Source of the DNA: CAZENU01 sp965222125
Lineage (GTDB): Bacteria; Chloroflexota; Dehalococcoidia; Lucifugimonadales; CAZENU01
NCBI GenBank assembly: GCA_965222125.1
Contig: CBDCTC010000004.1
Coordinates: 142,747 to 206,746, forward strand
Direction of reading: 5' to 3'
DNA length: 64,000 bases
The notes beneath the pieces were generated by a model. The model was not told where the DNA came from, searched no databases, and saw only the letters and a program-made list of their open reading frames with translations. Positions 33,280-43,479 of this stretch are shown piece after piece; positions within the stretch are counted from its first letter, which is position 1; each line of letters starts with the position of its first letter. The position numbers were made by a program, and so were the translations under genes.

Positions 33280-33482
33280 ACGGCCACTAGTAGCGCCTCG
33301 AAATGTTCTTCCGGGACCGGTATGCCGTCGTCCTCCAGAGCTGCGACATATTCGATAATCGCCTCTCTGATATTGGCAATGGCCGCTTCCTTGGTCTTCC
33401 CTTGGCTGATGCACCCAGCCAAGCTCGGGCATTCAGCGACCCAATAGCCATCTTCACCCGGATAGAGAACCACCTGTCGCAT
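33276..33482 (-). CDS. hicB: HicB-type antitoxin
   Basis: The 68-residue protein starts MRQVVLYPGEDGYWVAECPS and continues LAGCISQGKTKEAAIANIREAI, the partial RNase-H-like fold of HicB. It lacks a C-terminal DNA-binding domain, so it would neutralise HicA but may need another factor for autoregulation. The gene is stand-alone between fhs and thrC with about 200 bp of apparently empty sequence on the fhs side. Confidence 0.9.
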   Translation of the reverse strand: MRQVVLYPGEDGYWVAECPSLAGCISQGKTKEAAIANIREAIIEYVAALEDDGIPVPEEHFEALLVAV

Positions 33483-33567
33483 CGTTTGCCTCTCTTGACT
33501 AGCTGGAAATCGCCTTCCAGAATATCACGGGCCACTCATCGCCGCATCAAGTCAGGACATTCTGTCT

Positions 33568-34893
33568 CTATACGGCCGACGTGATGGCTTTCAGGACGTC
33601 GTCGTACGCTCCAGGCAGCTCCACGGGCCGGTTGACCAGCTTTGACCCGACCCCCGGCAGTGAGTCGGCCTGGTAGCCGATCTTGAACTCGCCGAACTTC
33701 AGCCCGTTCGCGGTGGATATCACGATGACCCGGTCCGATGGCTGAATCACATTTCGCTCGACCAGCTTGATCAGGGCCGCCAGCGCCACTCCCGTCTGCG
33801 GGCAGCTATAGAGCCCCGTTCGGTCGGCCAGCGCGGCCGCGTGGGAAAGCTCGCTTTCGGTCGCCTGTTCCACGATTCCGTCGTGCGTCCTGAGCACGTC
33901 GATGGCTCTCTTGGCGCTCACCGGATTGCCGATCTGAATCGCGGAGGCCAGGGTCGATCGCGCTGCCACCGGCTCGAAGCGCTCGAAGCCGTCCAGGTAG
34001 CTCAGATAGAGCGGGTTGGCGTTGGCCGCCTGGGCGCAGACGAGCCGCGGCAGCTGCTGGATGATTCCGAGGGCCTCCATCATCTGGAATCCGAGGCCGA
34101 TGGCGGTCACGTTGCCCAGATTGCCGCCGGGAACGATCACCCAGTCCGGCACCTCCCAGTCGTCCTGTTGCACCATTTCGATGCTGACAGTCTTCTGTCC
34201 CTCGATGCGCAGCGGATTGACCGAGTTGGCCAGATAGAACCGGTTGTCGCGACTCAGCCTCTGGACAATCGCCATGCAGCCGTCGAAATCGGTGTCCAGC
34301 GCCAGGGTCACCGCGCCGTTGGCTATGGGCTGGTTGAGCTGAGCCGGCGAGATCTTGTCCTTCGGCAGCACCACGACGGACGGAATACCGGCGGAGGCGC
34401 AGTAGGCCGCCACCGACGCGGAGGTGTCCCCGGTCGAGGCGCAGACGACGGCCCGTACGTCGGTGCCCCGGCTCATCATTTCCTTGACGGCCGACACGAG
34501 CACCGTCATGCCCAGGTCCTTGAAGGAGCCTGTGTGGCTGTTGCCGCACTGCTTGACCCAGAGGTCCTCCAGCCCAAGCGACGCGCCGAAGCGCTCGGCC
34601 CGGAACAGGTTCGTGCCACCTTCGTAGAGCGACACGACGTTCGCGTTGTCGAGGTTGGGGTAGACGAGCTCCTTCTTTCCCCAGACTCCGCTGCCGTAGG
34701 GAAACTGGGTCCTCATGTACCGCTGGTCGAACAGGCTCATCCACGCCGCCGGACTACGCCGTTTGAGCCGGTCGACGTCGTGGCCCACCTCGAGCAGCCC
34801 CTGGCAGCGAGGACACCGGTAGACGATCTCCGTCAGCTCGTAGCGGCCGTCGCAGCCGCTGGTGCACCGGAACCACGAGTCATAAGACGGCAT
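33568..34893 (-). CDS. thrC: Threonine synthase
   Basis: The 441-residue protein has an N-terminal zinc-ribbon-like part (Cys10, Cys14, Cys27, Cys30). The PLP-dependent fold follows, with the Schiff-base lysine in GNSHTGSFKDLGM (Lys125), the phosphate-binding loop PGGNLGNVTA and the serine/threonine site ASTGDTSASVAAY. It converts O-phosphohomoserine to threonine. The ATG at 34893 fits the zinc-ribbon start. The gene stands between hicBA and the MFS gene, divergent from neither. Confidence 0.94.
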   Translation of the reverse strand: MPSYDSWFRCTSGCDGRYELTEIVYRCPRCQGLLEVGHDVDRLKRRSPAAWMSLFDQRYMRTQFPYGSGVWGKKELVYPNLDNANVVSLYEGGTNLFRAERFGASLGLEDLWVKQCGNSHTGSFKDLGMTVLVSAVKEMMSRGTDVRAVVCASTGDTSASVAAYCASAGIPSVVVLPKDKISPAQLNQPIANGAVTLALDTDFDGCMAIVQRLSRDNRFYLANSVNPLRIEGQKTVSIEMVQQDDWEVPDWVIVPGGNLGNVTAIGLGFQMMEALGIIQQLPRLVCAQAANANPLYLSYLDGFERFEPVAARSTLASAIQIGNPVSAKRAIDVLRTHDGIVEQATESELSHAAALADRTGLYSCPQTGVALAALIKLVERNVIQPSDRVIVISTANGLKFGEFKIGYQADSLPGVGSKLVNRPVELPGAYDDVLKAITSAV

Positions 34894-34989
34894 CGTACAT
34901 CTCCGATGGCGTAGAGTCGGGTCGCGCGCCTCGGCTCATTGTAGCGTGATGCAGGGCGGATGGCCTCGGCTGCCGGGACGTTCCGGCCG

Positions 34990-36288
34990 TTAGCGCAGGT
35001 CGCGCAGCCGCTTGTGCGTGAAGAGCATCGCCAGCGAGCACAGCGTGAGCAGCAGGCCCATGGATCCGACCGTCAGCTGGCTGCCCAGTACGTCGATCGC
35101 CACCCCGGATACGAGCAGGCTGGCGGGCAACAGACCGGAGGCCATGTAGTAGACGCTCATGACTCGGCCCAGGTAGGCGTCTTCCACTTCCTCCATGAGG
35201 ATCGCGTTGGAGTGAGTCCTGCGCGCGGCGTCCGTCAGTCCCACGACTACGAATAAGGCCAGACCAGCATAGTAGTAGGGGAGCACGGCCACCCCCAGGA
35301 GCGCCAGGCCGCCGCACAGGGCCGCGCCGATGAGCACGAGCCCCGGCCTCCATCGCTTCGTGCCCGCTATGGCTACCGATCCGATCAGCGAGCCGAGTCC
35401 CAACGCGCTCAGGAGCAGGCCGAACGCTCCCGAATCGCGACCGTATACCTCGACCACCATGACGGGCAGCAAGAACGGCAGCGACTGCACGAGAAGCAGC
35501 GTTACGACGACCATCGTCACTACGCCGACGAGCAAGTCGCTGCGAAACACGTAGGCGATCCCGGATCGTATGTCCGCCATCATCGGCGACCCGGTGGGCT
35601 CGACCTTGCCGACGCCCCTGCTGATCATAAACGTGAAGGCGAGCGCGGCGAACCCCAATCCTGAGCCGACGAAGTACGCACCGTCGGGCCCAACGGTCGC
35701 GTACAGGATGCCGCCCGCCGCGGGGGCCAGCAGCGCCTGCGCGCTCATTCCGGACGCCTGGAGCGCCACCGCGTTCGCAACGCGCCGACGCCCCACCAAC
35801 GACTTGACAAGAGCGTTCCGCGCCGGCATGGCGAACGAGAAGGTGGTGCCGTACACGACGGCCGCGAGCAACAGATAGCCCCAGGTAATCGTACCCGTCG
35901 CGATCGACACTGCCACGAGCAGTCCTGTCAACGCGGTGATGGCCTGGAACACGATGACCAGCCGCCGACGCTCGATCCGGTCCGCGATCGCGCCGCCTAT
36001 GGGCGACAGCGCCAGAACGGGGGCGACTTGTGCCGAGCTCACAAGCGCCAGGATCTTGCCGGACACGGTTATGTCGTATACCAGGAAGCTGCGAGCCGCC
36101 ATCTGGATGAGCATCCCGGCCATCATCAACTGGGTGCCGATCCAGAGATATCGGAAGTCCGGGACCTCGAGGGCGATCAGCGCCCTCGGCCACCCGGTCC
36201 GGCTGGATGTGCCTCGGCCGAGTTCGGCGGCGCGACCGGAGTCGTCGGCTGGGCTGGCGGCTGCCGGCGGTTCGGCGTTGCGTCCCAC
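34990..36288 (-). CDS. Major facilitator superfamily transporter (MFS_3-like)
   Basis: The 432-residue protein has about 12 hydrophobic segments beginning at FRYLWIGTQLMMAGMLIQMA, with the loop motif GAIADRIERRRLVIVFQAIT between segments 2 and 3 and SFAMPARNALVKSLVGRRRV later. This matches the EntS-like MFS_3 exporters of unknown substrates. The frame is open to an ATG at 36354, but those first codons lie inside the repeat at 36321-36502 and have no ribosome-binding site. I therefore prefer the GTG at 36288, which has GGAG seven bases upstream. Confidence 0.85.
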   Translation of the reverse strand: MGRNAEPPAAASPADDSGRAAELGRGTSSRTGWPRALIALEVPDFRYLWIGTQLMMAGMLIQMAARSFLVYDITVSGKILALVSSAQVAPVLALSPIGGAIADRIERRRLVIVFQAITALTGLLVAVSIATGTITWGYLLLAAVVYGTTFSFAMPARNALVKSLVGRRRVANAVALQASGMSAQALLAPAAGGILYATVGPDGAYFVGSGLGFAALAFTFMISRGVGKVEPTGSPMMADIRSGIAYVFRSDLLVGVVTMVVVTLLLVQSLPFLLPVMVVEVYGRDSGAFGLLLSALGLGSLIGSVAIAGTKRWRPGLVLIGAALCGGLALLGVAVLPYYYAGLALFVVVGLTDAARRTHSNAILMEEVEDAYLGRVMSVYYMASGLLPASLLVSGVAIDVLGSQLTVGSMGLLLTLCSLAMLFTHKRLRDLR

Positions 36289-36320
36289 TCTTGGCTCCGT
36301 GCGCCGTGGTTGGCCGGAGG

Positions 36321-36502
36321 CGAAAGAGGCCCCCAGGCTACGCGCGGCTCTCATCGGCCGAAACGGATGGTACTCCTTGGTGGTGTTACGGCCGCGCCCG
36401 CATTCCCCTCGTGGAGCCTTCGCCGTTTCGCCGTCTTCGGCCCAGTCTGAGCGCGACTACGGCGGGCGTCGCGATGATACCACGCGGCCTGGGCAGGCGG
36501 TA
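36321..36502. repeat. Inverted-repeat element R1, left of ppcA
   Basis: This 182-bp stretch is roughly 75-80% identical by eye to 38286-38463 in the same orientation; both start CGAAAG-GGCCC and end near GCCTGGG-AG-GGTA. Its ends are imperfect inverted repeats: CCCAGGCTACGCG on the left, CGCGGCCTGGG on the right. It has no coding capacity and looks like a non-autonomous element. It provides the apparent 5' end of the MFS reading frame. Confidence 0.75.
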
Positions 36503-36737
36503 TCGAGTCGGCCCGAGTTGTTGTCGCGCCTATTCCCCTTTCGTCCGCGGACCGAGTCCTCCAACTTTGCCTGCCTGCCCGGACCCCGCAGCCGGCCGAC
36601 GGTGATGATCGGCTTTGACGTGGGCCATGCCGGACACGGCGTCCCACACAGTACATCCTGTTACAATCCCGCCCGACGTGGCCAGGCCTGCGAACGGGTC
36701 GACTTCGACTTACCAGGCCTTGCATGGGAGATGGGCG

Positions 36738-38210
36738 ATGTTAGTTCCCAAGGTGATGAGCACGCAGCACCCGGACAACGCGGCGCCGGCCCCTTTTGCC
36801 GACGATAGAGGAGTCCTGAAGGGGGACGGCGAGGTGGACGAGGCCGTCGACGTGTTCGCCCTGGGTTGCGACGAGCAGATGTGGGACTCTGAGGGGAAGG
36901 AAGCCGACAGCCAGGTCGTCCGAAAGCTCCTCACGGGATACCCCGACTTCTTTCAGGGCGATCTCCAGCTCGGCCGCGACATCGCGCTGACGCTGCGCGT
37001 GCCCAATCCTCGCATCGAACACGACATGCGTAAGTCCATGGTCGAGGCGCTTCAGAGCATCCCATCGGCCTGGGACATGGCGCATGGCTTCTACGGCGAC
37101 GAGCACGTCCCCCCGATTCAGGAGGTCATCCTCCCCTTCACGACTTCCGCCGAAGAGATTTCCCTGGTAGAGGAGTACTATCGAAAGATTATCGTCGGCC
37201 AGGAAGACCGGAAGCTGCTCGGCGGCCAGTCGGTCAGCGACTGGGTGGGGGAGTTCTTCCCAAAGAGTATCCGTGTGATCCCGCTCATCGAGGACATGGA
37301 ACACCTGCTCCATTGCGACCAAATCGTCGAGGAGTACGTGCGGCAGAGAGATCTTTCCGGCCAGCGAGTGTTCCTCGCCCGGAGCGATCCGGCGCTCAAC
37401 TACGGCGTCGTGGCGACCGAGCTGGTCCTGAAGGTCGGGCTGCGCCGCCTCCACGAGCTCGAAGGGCGGTTGGGGCTGCCTCTGTTTCCGATTATCGGGG
37501 CCGGTTCCGTGCCCTTCAGGGGCCACCTGACGCCCGTCAACGTCGAGCGCGTTCTGATCGAGTACCCCAGCGCCCATACGTTCACGGTCCAGTCCGCCTT
37601 CAAGTACGACTATGACAAGGAGACTGTCCGCGACGGCATCGCGCAGATCCGCGCCCACGAGCGCGGCGAGCCCATGACCGTCGCACTCGGTCCCGCGCTC
37701 AAAATAGTAGACAAGACCACCGCCGAGTATCAGGCACATGTACAGCGGTTAACCGACGTCATCAGGGCCGTGTCCGCTCACGTGCCCAAGCGACGCGAGC
37801 GCAAGATGCACGTCGGCCTTTTCGGCTACGGACGCTCCCTGGGCGGCGTGGGTGGAGTGACCCTCCCGCGCGCCATCGGGTTCGCCGCTTCGATGTACTC
37901 CATAGGCGTCCCGCCGGAGCTGCTGGGCCTGGCGTCCCTGACCCAGGATGACCTCGCTTTCGTGCGGGAGGTCTACCCCAGTCTGGACGGCGATCTCCGC
38001 GCGGCCCTGCGCTTCGCCAACGAAGGTCACGTGAAGGAATTGCTGGGCGAACCGTACTCGAAGCTACTCGGCGAGTTCACCGACGAGATAGATCGAGTCC
38101 ACGAGGGGCTGACCAGTGCGATCTGGGCCAGCATCAACAGCGGCAACACGTCCGTGAACGTCCTCCGCTACGTCGAAGAGGCCGCCCACCTTCGCCGCTC
38201 TCTGGGCTAG
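36738..38210 (+). CDS. ppcA: Archaeal-type phosphoenolpyruvate carboxylase
   Basis: The 490-residue protein starts MLVPKVMSTQHPDN, the N-terminal signature of the short archaeal-type PEPC family (PF14010), and is half the size of the usual bacterial enzyme of about 900 residues. Further family blocks are PPIQEVILPFTTSAEEI, GVVATELVLKVGLRRL, PIIGAGSVPFRGHLTP, QSAFKYDYDK and FGYGRSLGGVGGVTLPRAIGFAAS. It carboxylates PEP to oxaloacetate and so feeds the TCA cycle and, for example, threonine synthesis. The ATG at 36738 has a GGGAG site upstream; 41 upstream codons do not match. This type is rare in bacteria. Confidence 0.94.
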   Translation: MLVPKVMSTQHPDNAAPAPFADDRGVLKGDGEVDEAVDVFALGCDEQMWDSEGKEADSQVVRKLLTGYPDFFQGDLQLGRDIALTLRVPNPRIEHDMRKSMVEALQSIPSAWDMAHGFYGDEHVPPIQEVILPFTTSAEEISLVEEYYRKIIVGQEDRKLLGGQSVSDWVGEFFPKSIRVIPLIEDMEHLLHCDQIVEEYVRQRDLSGQRVFLARSDPALNYGVVATELVLKVGLRRLHELEGRLGLPLFPIIGAGSVPFRGHLTPVNVERVLIEYPSAHTFTVQSAFKYDYDKETVRDGIAQIRAHERGEPMTVALGPALKIVDKTTAEYQAHVQRLTDVIRAVSAHVPKRRERKMHVGLFGYGRSLGGVGGVTLPRAIGFAASMYSIGVPPELLGLASLTQDDLAFVREVYPSLDGDLRAALRFANEGHVKELLGEPYSKLLGEFTDEIDRVHEGLTSAIWASINSGNTSVNVLRYVEEAAHLRRSLG

Positions 38211-38285
38211 AGGGCCAGGTCACCGCATTTGGCGGTCGCTTGCCCAGCGAGGACGGCTGCGAGCGCGAGTGGCTAGCGGCAGCCG

Positions 38286-38463
38286 CGAAAGGGGCCCGGG
38301 CTACGAGCGGCGCTCATCCGCCGAAGCGGAAGGTACTCGCAGGTGTTGCAACCCGGACCCGTATTCCCTGGTGGGGCTTTCGCCATTCGCCGACCGCTTC
38401 CCCGGGCGGAGCCGGGTGCGGCGACTGGGCCGCGACAATGCCACGCAGCCTGGGTAGATGGTA
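38286..38463. repeat. Inverted-repeat element R2, right of ppcA
   Basis: Second copy of the element at 36321-36502, 178 bp, same orientation, with ends CCCGGGCTACGAG and CACGCAGCCTGGG. The middle parts share GGTGTT...CCCG-ATTCCC--GTGG-GC-TTCGCC. The two copies flank ppcA as direct repeats 1.8 kb apart. I see no gene in the rest of the 389 bp between ppcA and aroC. Confidence 0.75.
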
Positions 38464-38599
38464 GCATAGACGCCACACGATAACCGTCCAGAGTCCAGGC
38501 TTCCGCGAGTCCGCTCACCCCGAGTAACGCCATCGGCGCATTCGGATTGAGGAGCGCGCGCGAGGCCTCACGACACGTGGACAGATACACGATAGGGCT

Positions 38600-39688
<1,089 letters not shown>

Positions 39689-40040
39689 GCGCCACCAACT
39701 CCGGGCTCAGGAATCGCGGGTGCCAGACGCGTGCTGGGTCGAGATCAGATATAGAGTAGCTGACCTTGCATCTCGTCTGCGGTAAGCGTGTTGAGCAGCA
39801 CGAACAACCGGCGAGCTAGAAACTCGGACGGAAACCCCGATTCTTCCCAAGCCGTCGTTGGCTTACCGTCGACTGTCTATGTAATAGTGGGTTTGTGAAA
39901 CGCAATTCATATATTCCCATGTCGTATAAGACCGTAATACGTCTGCTTTGGGTAGTGCGAAACCCAGCCAATGACTTTCCGGCCATACTTCTAGGGGAAC
40001 CTCTGGACAACTGAGTGTGTCTCGTATGTGATGGACAGTA
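39689..40040. other. Intergenic stretch between aroC and the IS5-type element
   Basis: These 352 bases are lower in GC than their surroundings and have no frame with codon bias or recognisable protein similarity. I see no promoter, tRNA or repeat in them. They are probably noncoding sequence or degraded insertion-sequence flank. Confidence 0.5.
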
Positions 40041-40162
40041 AGGGGACTTTCAGAGGTGGTTTTTCCTCTTGTGGTGTGTCGATAGAGGTTTTGTGGTACT
40101 GAAACGGCTCTGCTAAGGCGTATCTCCGCTCGTTGTTCTGGTTTGGGCGCACTTCGCCCATG

Positions 40163-41113
40163 TCAGGATGCCAAGTATCCCTCTGTCGTTATCAAGTTCG
40201 TCATCCCCAGCAGCAACATCAGCCGTTGTGTGTTCTTTGCCAGCCCACGGTAGCGCACCTTGGCGTAGCCAAAGTGCCGCTTCACGTACAGGAACAGATG
40301 CTCCACCTTCGCCCTGGTCGACGCCTTGCGCTTCTCCATAAGCGCCTCATAGCTTCCCGGCTCCAGTTGCCGACGTCTCCCGGGCCTCATCGCCACCAAC
40401 CACTCGACATCCGACTCTCGATTCTCCAATCGCTTGTCGACTCCCTGATACCCCGCATCGCCCCACACCCGATTCTCTCCACCGTGCAGCAGCTGGTGAG
40501 CCTCCGTCACGTCATGAACGTTCGCAGGTGTCGTTCTTACGCTATGTACTACTCCCGTCTCAGCGTCCGCTCCGATGTGTACCTTCATCCCGAAGTGCCA
40601 CTCATTCCCCTTCTTCGTCTGACGCATCTCAGGGTCTCGCTTTCCTGAACGATTCTTCGTCGACGATGGCGCCTCAATAATGCTCGCGTCCACGATCGTT
40701 CCCTCCCGAAGCCGCAGTCCCTGGGACTCCAGATGACGGTTGATCTCCTCGAACATACCTTGCCCCAACTCGTGCTCTTCCAGCAGATGGCGGAAGTTCA
40801 GAATCGTCGTCTCGTCCGGGAGCGGGCCCGACAGCCTCAACCCTACGAACCGCCTCACCGACTCGACCTCATAGAGCATGTCTTCCATTCCAGGATCACT
40901 GAGGTTGTAGAACAACTGCACACAGTGTATCCGCAGCATCGCAGACAACTCATAGGGGCGCCGGCCACGGCCCGCCTTGGGATAGAACCGGCGGAAGCGC
41001 TCTTCGAGCCGTTCCCACGGGATCAGACCATCCATGCGCTCAAGGAATATCTCCCGACGGGTCTTGCGCTTCTTGCTCTCGTATTCCAACTCGGCAAATG
41101 TTGGCTGGTCCAT
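40163..41113 (-). CDS. IS5-family transposase
   Basis: The 316-residue protein follows IS5 transposases from end to end. The N-terminal FLERMDGLIPWERLEERFRR and FYPKAGRGRRPYELSAMLRI are followed by GTIVDASIIEAPSSTKN with the first catalytic Asp, HFGMKVHIGADAETGVVHS, the second Asp in VWGDAGYQG, and the Glu region ASTRAKVEHLFLYVKRHFGY. It catalyses cut-and-paste transposition of the element. No stop or frameshift is seen, so the copy may still be active and relatively recent. Confidence 0.93.
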   Translation of the reverse strand: MDQPTFAELEYESKKRKTRREIFLERMDGLIPWERLEERFRRFYPKAGRGRRPYELSAMLRIHCVQLFYNLSDPGMEDMLYEVESVRRFVGLRLSGPLPDETTILNFRHLLEEHELGQGMFEEINRHLESQGLRLREGTIVDASIIEAPSSTKNRSGKRDPEMRQTKKGNEWHFGMKVHIGADAETGVVHSVRTTPANVHDVTEAHQLLHGGENRVWGDAGYQGVDKRLENRESDVEWLVAMRPGRRRQLEPGSYEALMEKRKASTRAKVEHLFLYVKRHFGYAKVRYRGLAKNTQRLMLLLGMTNLITTEGYLAS

Positions 41114-41146
41114 CGTGTCTTCACCCCAAACATTTCTGTCTTCCTA

Positions 41147-41166
41147 GTGGCATAGTACTATGCCAC
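41147..41166. repeat. Perfect 20-bp palindrome upstream of the transposase
   Basis: GTGGCATAGTACTATGCCAC is a perfect palindrome between the right end of the element and the transposase ATG. Such hairpins in insertion sequences can sequester the ribosome-binding site or block impinging transcription; here it lies 34-53 bases upstream of the start. Confidence 0.75.
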
Positions 41167-41403
41167 AACACACTAGGCTTGTTCAGAGTGTCCCTAGATC
41201 GTCGTTCGGTCCGGGCGACTGGCGCGACAGAGGCGGGGAGTACGTACCATATTGTAGCAAGTGTGTGGCCCAGAGCGAGACCTCGCCGGGGTCGAAGCTT
41301 CTGGGAGACGTTGCGGTCAGCACCGACCCCACCGGTCTGATCGCGGCTCCGACGACCTGCCGATCGGGTCTGGTCACTCTCTAATTCGTGCTAAAGCGGT
41401 TCC

Positions 41404-43090
41404 TCAGGACACGATCAGCCCCTCCTGAGGCTGTGTCCAGGGCAGATTGTAGACAAACGCGATCTGCGGCGCGCGCGGTATCAACATTTCTCCGAAGGGC
41501 ACGTCGATGACCACGGGCGCCTTGCGTTGCAGGGCGAGCGGAATCAACGTTCCCAGCTCCAGGGGGTCGTTTGCCCTCATGCCGACTGCGCCGAACGACT
41601 CGGCGAACTTGACGAAGTCCGGGTTGTGCAGGTCGGTCCCGTACGTTCCGCCAAACATCTCATTCAAGTCGCGGGCAACGTTGCCGTAGGAGTCGTTTCT
41701 GAAGACCACGACTACTACGTTGATCCCGTACTTGACCGCAGTAGCGAGCTCGACCGCGTTGAACATGAACCCCCCGTCGCCGGCCATGCAGACCACGGGG
41801 CGGTCGGGCCTGGCCACCTTCGCGCCCAGAGCGGTCGGGAAGGCGTAGCCGAGATTGAACGAGTAGCCGGAGTCGACGTACGTCTTTGGGCGGCTCACCT
41901 TGTAGTGGGTGCGGGCGTAGTAGCCGAACTGCGTGACGTCCCAGATCACGAAGGCGTCCTCTGGAATCGCGTCTTGTATCGCCTCCAGGACGGCGTACTG
42001 GGGCTCCTTGAGGCGGATGTCGTAGTAGGCTATGAGGCTGCGGGCCGCTGCGACCGCTTCCGCGGGTGACGAGCGCTCCCCGGCCCCGGTCTCTATCAGG
42101 AGCGGGATCAGGGCTTCGGTCGTGGCTTTGGCGTCGCCGTGGAGGGGTATGGTGTTGGACTGGACCCTCGTGAGCTCAGCGTCGTCTATGTTGATGTTCA
42201 CCAGAGTGGACGACTCTCCGGCGGGATTGCCCAGCGAAAAGCGTGCGCCGATACCTATCACCACGTCCGCGGACTGCATCACTTCGTAGAGCCGGTTCAT
42301 CTCCTGTCTGTCGCCCCGGGGGCTGAAACAGGAGCCGTAAGACAGCGGATGGCTGTCCGGTATGGTTCCCTTGCCGCCGCTGGAGGTAACAACGGGTATG
42401 TTCGTCGACTCCGCCAGCTTGACGAGGGCCTCTTCTGCGTCGGACCTCGCGACTCCTCCGCCCGCGAATATCAGTGGCGAGCGAGACCTGGCGATGATCT
42501 TGGCGGCTTCTCTCAGGTCTTCCTGGCTTGGGACGATTCGTGAGATGCGGGCAGGATTTCGCAGCTCGACCTCTTCTCGCTCCACACCGGTGTCAGGCGG
42601 AATCTCAAGTAGAACGGGACGAGGACGGCCGGTGCGCATCTGCCTGAACGCTTCGAACACGGCGTCCGGGATCTCCCGGGGCCGGGGCGCAAGTCGCTGC
42701 CACTTGGTCACGGAGCGCACCGCGTCCGCCTGGTTGGCGATTTCGTGAACGGCCCCCAAGTTCTTGCCGATCGCGCCGCGCGGGATCTGGCCCGCAACGA
42801 GCAGCACGGGCGTGGACCGAGAGTATGCGTTGGTCAAACCGGCCGCGGCGTTGTAGAGACCGGCACCCGGCACCACCAGCGCTACCCCCGGCTTTCCCGA
42901 TGCGCGCATAGCCGTCTGCCATGTACGTCGTGGCCTGTTCGTGGCGGGTCGTGATCATGCGAATGCCCGGCTCGTCCCGCAGCGCGGCGACAATGCCGTA
43001 GATCTGGATACCTGGGATCCCGAATACGACTTCGACGCCTTCCCTCACGAGCGATTTCACCAGGGCTTCGCCCCCGCTCATTTTGACCAT
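41404..43090 (-). pseudogene. TPP-dependent acetolactate-synthase-like enzyme with one frameshift
   Basis: Two frames together give a complete protein of about 562 residues. The first reads MVKMSGGEALVKSLVREGVE to TTRHEQATTYMADGYAR (from 43090). The second reads ASGKPGVALVVPGAGLYNAA to the end, including the TPP-binding motif GDGGFMFNAVELATAVKYG. The shift is at about 42895-42905, in GCGCGCATCGGGAAAGCC: restoring two bases in the GC run would give YARASGKPGV, the family norm. The enzyme would decarboxylate a 2-oxo acid; the ALS fold alone does not give the substrate. It could be a real pseudogene, a slippage-controlled gene or an assembly error. Confidence 0.85.
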
Positions 43091-43193
43091 GATTCGTTCC
43101 CTCCATAAGAACAGACTCGCTAACCTCCGGCGGCCTGGCGGTCAGCCGGTATGGCTAGGAGCCAAACGCGTGTGTCAAATAGAGACGTTCCAA

Positions 43194-43338
43194 GGGACTG
43201 TTCAGACTCGAGGAGATGGACTCGGCGCGGGGCACCACCAACCATGAAAATGAGGCTGCACCGGTAGGGGCGGGTTTCAAACCCGCCCCTACGCCAAGTC
43301 GGCCAGGGGTTATTTTCAGAGAAAGTCTGAACACCTAC
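43194..43338. mobile_element. MITE copy D with 7/8 target duplication
   Basis: The ends are GGGACTGTTCAGACTC and AAGTCTGAACACCTAC, a degenerate form of the 16-bp termini of copy A. The flanking 8-mers are CGTTCCAA (43186-43193) and CTTTCCAA (43339-43346), one mismatch. The 145-bp core differs from copies A-C and contains a long hairpin (43264-43292). Confidence 0.78.
43264..43292. repeat. Long hairpin repeat inside MITE D
   Basis: GTAGGGGCGGGTTT and AAACCCGCCCCTAC are perfect inverted repeats of 14 bp separated by one C. The motif GTAGGGGCGGGTTT is a widespread dispersed hairpin in Chloroflexota and other high-GC genomes. Confidence 0.8.
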
Positions 43339-43479
43339 CTTTCCAAGTCCCCGATGCGCCCCCGCCGCGAATTCTCCATCACGGCTTAGGACCCAAGGTC
43401 CGCCTTGTCGCTTACCGTTCCGTGGCTGTAAGGCCGTTAAGTGCCAGGCACTGGAGCGATTACGCTTCCGAGAGGTGGG

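Larger units (their letters stand above)
40041..41195 (-). mobile_element. IS5-family insertion sequence (borders approximate)
   Basis: An apparently intact IS5-type transposase is flanked by ends that begin AGGGGACTTTCAGAG on the left and, read inward from the right, AGGGACACTCTGAACAAG. These are only partial inverted repeats, so the exact borders and the target duplication are uncertain. The length of about 1.15 kb is normal for the family. Confidence 0.6.

Noticed and set aside
41175..41195. TGTTCAGAG at the IS5-type right end resembling the MITE termini
   Set aside because: The match is short and in the opposite orientation relative to the element, so a shared transposase is not supported.
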